Under the pieces are notes generated by a model that saw nothing but the letters and a program-made list of their open reading frames with translations, had not been told where the DNA came from and searched no databases. The position numbers and the translations under genes are program-made. A stretch of 64,000 nucleotides of DNA from Rhizobium viscosum (GTDB taxonomy: Bacteria; Pseudomonadota; Alphaproteobacteria; Rhizobiales; Rhizobiaceae): the NCBI RefSeq assembly GCF_014873945.1, contig NZ_JADBEC010000002.1, positions 496,001-560,000 on the forward strand. The letters run 5' to 3'. Positions 60,851 through 64,000 of the stretch are shown in pieces (the first letter of the stretch is position 1; each line of letters begins with the position of its first letter).

Positions 60851-61494
60851 TCCATCCGGGCGACCAGCCGGTCGCCGAGCCATTGGATGCCGCAGACCAG
60901 GATGATCAGCACGACAACAACGGCAACCATCACACTGGTTTCGAAACGTTGATAGCCGTAGCGGATGGCAAGGTCGCCGAGACCGCCGGCACCAATGGCA
61001 CCGGCCATGGCCGAGGCGCCGATCAGCGTCACGAGAGTGACCGTGAAGCCGGCGACGATGCCGGGCAGCGCCTCAGGCACCAGAACCTCGCGAATGATCG
61101 TCCAGCGGTTGCCGCCCATGGCACGGACCGCATCGATCAGGCCGCGATCCACCTCGCGCAACGAGACTTCCGCGATGCGCGCATAATAGGGTGTGGCGGC
61201 GATGGCAAGCGGGACGATGGCGGCCCAGGTGCCGATCGCAGTGCCGACGATCAGTCGCGTCAGCGGGATCAGTGCCACCAGGAGAATGATGAAGGGCACC
61301 GAGCGGAAGCCGTTGATGACGGCGCCGAGGATGCGGTTGATCCAGGGGTTTTCGGCGATGCCGCCGCGGTTCGTCAGCACCAGCGCCAGTCCAAGCGGCA
61401 GGCCGGCGACCAGCGATATCACGCCGGAGGCCGCCGTCATCAGCACCGTCTCCCAGAGAGAGCGCAGCAGCAGACTAATCATGATCGGTGTCAT
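60841..61494 (-). CDS. metI: Methionine ABC transporter permease
   Basis: 217 residues from the ATG at 61494, five to six membrane segments. SLLLRSLWETVLMTAASG, NGFRSVPFIILLVALIPLTRLIVGTAIGTWAAIVPL and ATPYYARIAEVSLREVDRGLIDAVRAMGGNRW are typical of MetI. It overlaps metN by 20 bases and its 3' end overlaps the LLM gene. Confidence 0.93.
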   Translation of the reverse strand: MTPIMISLLLRSLWETVLMTAASGVISLVAGLPLGLALVLTNRGGIAENPWINRILGAVINGFRSVPFIILLVALIPLTRLIVGTAIGTWAAIVPLAIAATPYYARIAEVSLREVDRGLIDAVRAMGGNRWTIIREVLVPEALPGIVAGFTVTLVTLIGASAMAGAIGAGGLGDLAIRYGYQRFETSVMVAVVVVLIILVCGIQWLGDRLVARMDHR

Positions 61495-62557
61495 AACCAA
61501 GCACCTCCACCCGGGCGGACCGGGCCGTCAGAAATTGTTCGACCTTTGCGGTAAACGTTGGATCGCGCGCCGGAACGGCAATGAAGAACCGTGCCACGGG
61601 CTGGTTCTGGATGTGATCGATGCCGCCATGCACGAGGCGGAAGGAATGTGGCAAGGCTGCCGAAAGATCGGCAAAGAGCGCGCCCTGCGCTTCCGGACCG
61701 GAGAGATCGACGCCGAGGATCGTTTCCGAGCCACCGGTCTGTGACAGGCGGGCGGCAATATGCTCGGGAAGCTGTGGACGAATGCCGCCGAGCAAGCTCT
61801 TGGTGATCGCTGCCTGCGGATCGCCGAAAACCGACCAGACTTGCCCCTCTTCCACGATGCGACCGGCATCTATGACGGCGACACGATCGGCAATACCACG
61901 CACCACTTCCATCTCGTGGGTGATCAGCAGAATGGTAAGCCCAAGCTTACGATTTATATCCTTCAGCAGAGCAAGGATCGAGCGTGTCGTTTCCGGGTCA
62001 AGCGCCGACGTCGCCTCGTCTGACAACAACAGTGCCGGTCGGGCGGCCAGCGCACGGGCGATGCCGACACGCTGCTTCTGGCCGCCCGAGAGTGAAGACG
62101 GATAAGCCCCTGCCTTGTCGGAGAGGCCGACCAGGTCCAGCAGCTCGTGCGCCCGCTCCAGCCGCTCGGCCTTGGCGATACCTTCTATTTTCAGCGGCAG
62201 GGCAACATTCTCCTCGACGGTCTTGGCCGAGAGCAAATTGAAGTGCTGAAAAATCATGCCGATACGGCGGCGTAACGGCTGGAGGTCCTTTTCGGCGAGA
62301 GCTGTAATGTTCCGGCCCTCGATAACGATCTCGCCGCTATCGGCGCGCTCCAGACCATTGAGGCAGCGGATCAGCGTCGACTTTCCGGCACCGCTGCGTC
62401 CGATAATGCCGAGGATTTCGCCTTTCTTCACACTCAGCGAAATGCCGTCGAGGGCTGGCGTCGCGCCAAACCGGCGCCTGACATCCGTCAGCCGCACGAC
62501 TTCTTCGGCGTCGGCGGGCCGCGTCTCAATCCTTGAAGCGGAGACAATGGAATTCAT
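61475..62557 (-). CDS. metN: Methionine ABC transporter ATPase
   Basis: 360 residues. Walker A GRSGAGKST (53-61), Q-loop MIFQHFNLLSAKTVEENVALPL, signature LSGGQKQRVGIARALAARPALLLSDEATSALD. The C-terminal NIL domain (about 285-355) allows inhibition by internal methionine. An N-terminal extension of about 15 residues precedes the ABC domain. It follows metQ across a hairpin. Confidence 0.94.
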   Translation of the reverse strand: MNSIVSASRIETRPADAEEVVRLTDVRRRFGATPALDGISLSVKKGEILGIIGRSGAGKSTLIRCLNGLERADSGEIVIEGRNITALAEKDLQPLRRRIGMIFQHFNLLSAKTVEENVALPLKIEGIAKAERLERAHELLDLVGLSDKAGAYPSSLSGGQKQRVGIARALAARPALLLSDEATSALDPETTRSILALLKDINRKLGLTILLITHEMEVVRGIADRVAVIDAGRIVEEGQVWSVFGDPQAAITKSLLGGIRPQLPEHIAARLSQTGGSETILGVDLSGPEAQGALFADLSAALPHSFRLVHGGIDHIQNQPVARFFIAVPARDPTFTAKVEQFLTARSARVEVLGYDTDHD

Positions 62558-62580
62558 GCTCGTTCCTTCACAAATGCTGA

Positions 62581-62612
62581 AGGCGGCCCCGGCAGAAAGG
62601 CCCGGGCCGCCT
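62581..62612 (-). repeat. Intercistronic hairpin between metQ and metN
   Basis: AGGCGGCCC (62581-62589) pairs with GGGCCGCCT (62604-62612), 9 bp, with a 14-base loop. There is no T-tract on the minus strand. It has the same position as hairpins after other binding-protein genes here. Confidence 0.6.
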
Positions 62613-62643
62613 CAGTTGTTGGCACCCTCAGGAGGGCGGCGGA

Positions 62644-63480
62644 TCAATAGGCGCTAAGGCCGGTACCCTTATATACCTTATCGAACTCTGCCTTGACCGT
62701 GTCGTTCTGATAGGAGGAGACGAGTGTTTTCACCCAATCGGCATCCTTGTTCTCTTCCTTCACCGCGATAAAATTACGGTAGGGGTTATCGGCGATCGGC
62801 TCCTGCGCGACGCGTTCTGCCGGGGAAAGACCGCTCTTCAGCGCCCAGTCGGTATTGACGACGCCCGCATCGAGGTCATCGATCGAGCGACCGACGATAC
62901 CGGCATCGAGTTCGCGGATTTCAATGTTCTTCGGATTGTCGGCGACATCGACGATCGTGGCAAGAATGCCCGTGCCGTCCTTCAGCTTGATCAGGCCTTC
63001 GTTCTGCAGAACACGCAGCGCACGGCCCTCGTTGGACGGATCGTTCGGCACGCCGATCACGGCACCATCGGGCAATTCAGCAACGGACTTATGCTTCTTG
63101 CTGTAGAGGCCGATCGGCCATACGCCGGTATAGCCAACCCGGACGATGTGGTAGCCGTTCTGCTTGATCTGGTTGTCGAGATACGGCTGGTGCTGGAAAG
63201 CATTCGCGTCAATTTCGCCGCGCTCCAAAGCCTCGTTCGGCTGGGTGTAATCGTTGAAGGTAACCGTCTCGATCTTGAGACCTTTCTTGGCAGCCTCGCT
63301 GGTGACGACGCGCCAGACATCTTCATCCTCACCGCTCATGATGCCGACCTTGATCGACTTGTCTTCCGCGAAGGAAGGAGCCGGCGCCGCAAAGCTAATA
63401 AGTGCAGCCGCAGAGGCGGCAACAGCGAGAGCCGCACGGCGCGAAAGCGAAATGGCATTGATGTTCTTGTTCTTGGTCAT
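62644..63480 (-). CDS. metQ: Methionine-binding periplasmic protein (MetQ/NlpA family)
   Basis: 278 residues. Signal peptide SLSRRAALAVAASAAALISF with a cleavage site after SFAED; no lipobox cysteine is seen, unlike E. coli MetQ. Lipoprotein_9 fold: EDVWRVVTSEAAKKGLKIETVTFNDY, NAFQHQPYLDNQIKQNGY, GVPNDPSNEGRALRVLQNEGLIKL. It is first gene of metQNI. The absent lipobox implies a free periplasmic protein. Confidence 0.92.
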   Translation of the reverse strand: MTKNKNINAISLSRRAALAVAASAAALISFAAPAPSFAEDKSIKVGIMSGEDEDVWRVVTSEAAKKGLKIETVTFNDYTQPNEALERGEIDANAFQHQPYLDNQIKQNGYHIVRVGYTGVWPIGLYSKKHKSVAELPDGAVIGVPNDPSNEGRALRVLQNEGLIKLKDGTGILATIVDVADNPKNIEIRELDAGIVGRSIDDLDAGVVNTDWALKSGLSPAERVAQEPIADNPYRNFIAVKEENKDADWVKTLVSSYQNDTVKAEFDKVYKGTGLSAY

Positions 63481-63670
63481 TTTTTATCCCGTCTGACTGA
63501 ATGAGGCCGAGCCCCGAGCAGGCGGATAATTGCAAATACGCTCATTGTGAGCGAAGCACGAACATCCGATGTCCTGTCGTCGCCGGAAAAACTCTTGCCG
63601 CGTCTTCGATAGTGGCAGGATAAATTTCTATCAAATTAATGGATTAATGTAAGCCTAGAATATAGCCGAA

Positions 63671-63696
63671 CAAAAACGGCGCCTCCGAAGGCGCCG
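63671..63696 (-). terminator. Intrinsic terminator after the FMN reductase gene
   Basis: CGGCGCCT (63677-63684) and AGGCGCCG (63689-63696) form a perfect 8-bp stem with a 4-base loop. On the minus strand TTTTT (63676-63672) follows. It ends the gene entering from the right edge. Confidence 0.85.
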
Positions 63697-63721
63697 CTGA
63701 AAAACCAATTCCGAAACACGT

Positions 63722-64000
63722 TTATTCTGCTGCAATCAGCCTGGAATTTCGGCCTGGAAAGAAGGCTGCGAGCTCGCCGATGACCTCGCCGATGCGCTTG
63801 GACAGCTGTTCGGAAGAGACACGATAATCGGTGAAGTCGCGGTCCGAGGCGTAGACGGCGGTCGGCAGCGTATGAGCCATGAAGAAGCCGAAGAGCGGGC
63901 GCAGCTGATGCTCGACCATCAGCGCATGGCGATCGCCGCCGCCGGTCGCGGTGATGACGATCGGCTTGGCACGCAGCTCATGCGGGTCGATGAGATCGAT
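63722..64000 (-). CDS. NAD(P)H-dependent FMN reductase, MsuE/SsuE-like (5' end outside window)
   Basis: The frame is open from the right edge to the TAA at 63722-63724, giving the last 92 residues. TATGGGDRHALMVEHQLRPLFGFFMAHTLPTAVYASDRDF is the central part of flavodoxin-fold FMN reductases of the MsuE/SsuE type. These supply FMNH2 to LLM sulfonate monooxygenases and are usually co-regulated by sulfur limitation. The place beside metQNI, tauABC and three LLM genes fits. The N-terminus, with the flavin-binding loop, is not visible. Confidence 0.82.
   Translation of the reverse strand: MDLIDPHELRAKPIVITATGGGDRHALMVEHQLRPLFGFFMAHTLPTAVYASDRDFTDYRVSSEQLSKRIGEVIGELAAFFPGRNSRLIAAE

Noticed and set aside
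63539..63553. CGCTCA-TTG-TGAGCG, resembling half of the E. coli lac operator
   Set aside because: Short GC-rich inverted repeat without a LacI gene nearby; similarity to the lac operator is most likely chance. There is no T-tract either.
63633..63644. ATCCATTAATTT on the minus strand as a fifth copy of the sulfur-gene element upstream of metQ
   Set aside because: It needs a one-base gap to align and lies 153 bases from the start codon, so it is not counted with the four better copies.
63481..63721. Possible SAM-type riboswitch upstream of metQ
   Set aside because: I looked for conserved SAM-II-like sequence and pairing on the minus strand and did not find it.

Overview
The window looks like a piece of a Rhizobium-type alphaproteobacterial genome. 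It is GC-rich and densely packed, with many ABC importers, and it carries a rhizopine-catabolism-like (moc) gene set and a cydDCABX operon behind FNR/FixK-type boxes. No rRNA, tRNA, CRISPR array, insertion sequence or phage gene was seen. About 61 protein genes are supported. Two of them are cut by the window ends, and two (cydX and a 55-residue protein at 20185-20352) are very short.

Layout. (1) 1-13927 is an organosulfur-type cluster: two LLM flavin monooxygenases of the NtaA/SnaA/DszA group, two SfnB/DszC-like acyl-CoA-dehydrogenase-fold oxidoreductases, and two complete CUT2 (RbsABC-like) importers. (2) 14052-20177 is a Dpp/Opp-type importer operon ending in a class V aminotransferase. 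(3) 20611-28656 is a Ugp-like importer operon on the minus strand with a glycerophosphodiesterase, a LacI regulator and an inositol-monophosphatase-family enzyme; a second, divergent phosphodiesterase converges on it. (4) 29273-34477 is a yjfIJKLMC-type membrane-stress locus (PspA-like, DUF2170, DUF2491, DUF350, DUF1190, ATP-grasp) with a K+ channel gene added and the genes split into two divergent units. (5) 34597-39396 is a mocD-mocE-mocB-mocF-like cluster with a LacI regulator. (6) 39623-43048 holds a YbaK-type editing protein, a Tim44-like protein, a 2-hydroxyacid dehydrogenase and a HupE/UreJ protein. (7) 43298-50229 is a GbsR/MarR-type regulator followed by cydDCABX. (8) 50290-56495 holds a VOC protein, two Gfo/Idh/MocA oxidoreductases, a FAH-superfamily enzyme and methylmalonyl-CoA mutase. 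(9) 56595-64000 is a second sulfur region: tauABC, a third LLM monooxygenase, metQNI, and the end of an MsuE-like FMN reductase.

How the parts fit. The two sulfur regions together supply uptake, oxygenolytic cleavage (FMNH2-dependent monooxygenases) and flavin reduction for organic sulfur compounds. A 13-bp AT-rich element recurs upstream of four of their transcription units, each time pointing at the gene. In six of seven operons that contain a solute-binding-protein gene, a strong hairpin directly follows that gene; in three it has a T-tract. This suggests the binding protein is deliberately made in excess. The cyd operon carries a textbook-spaced FNR-class promoter plus a perfect 26-bp palindrome. 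The two least explained systems are the yjf/PspA/K+-channel locus and the paired CUT2 importers tied to SfnB/LLM enzymes.
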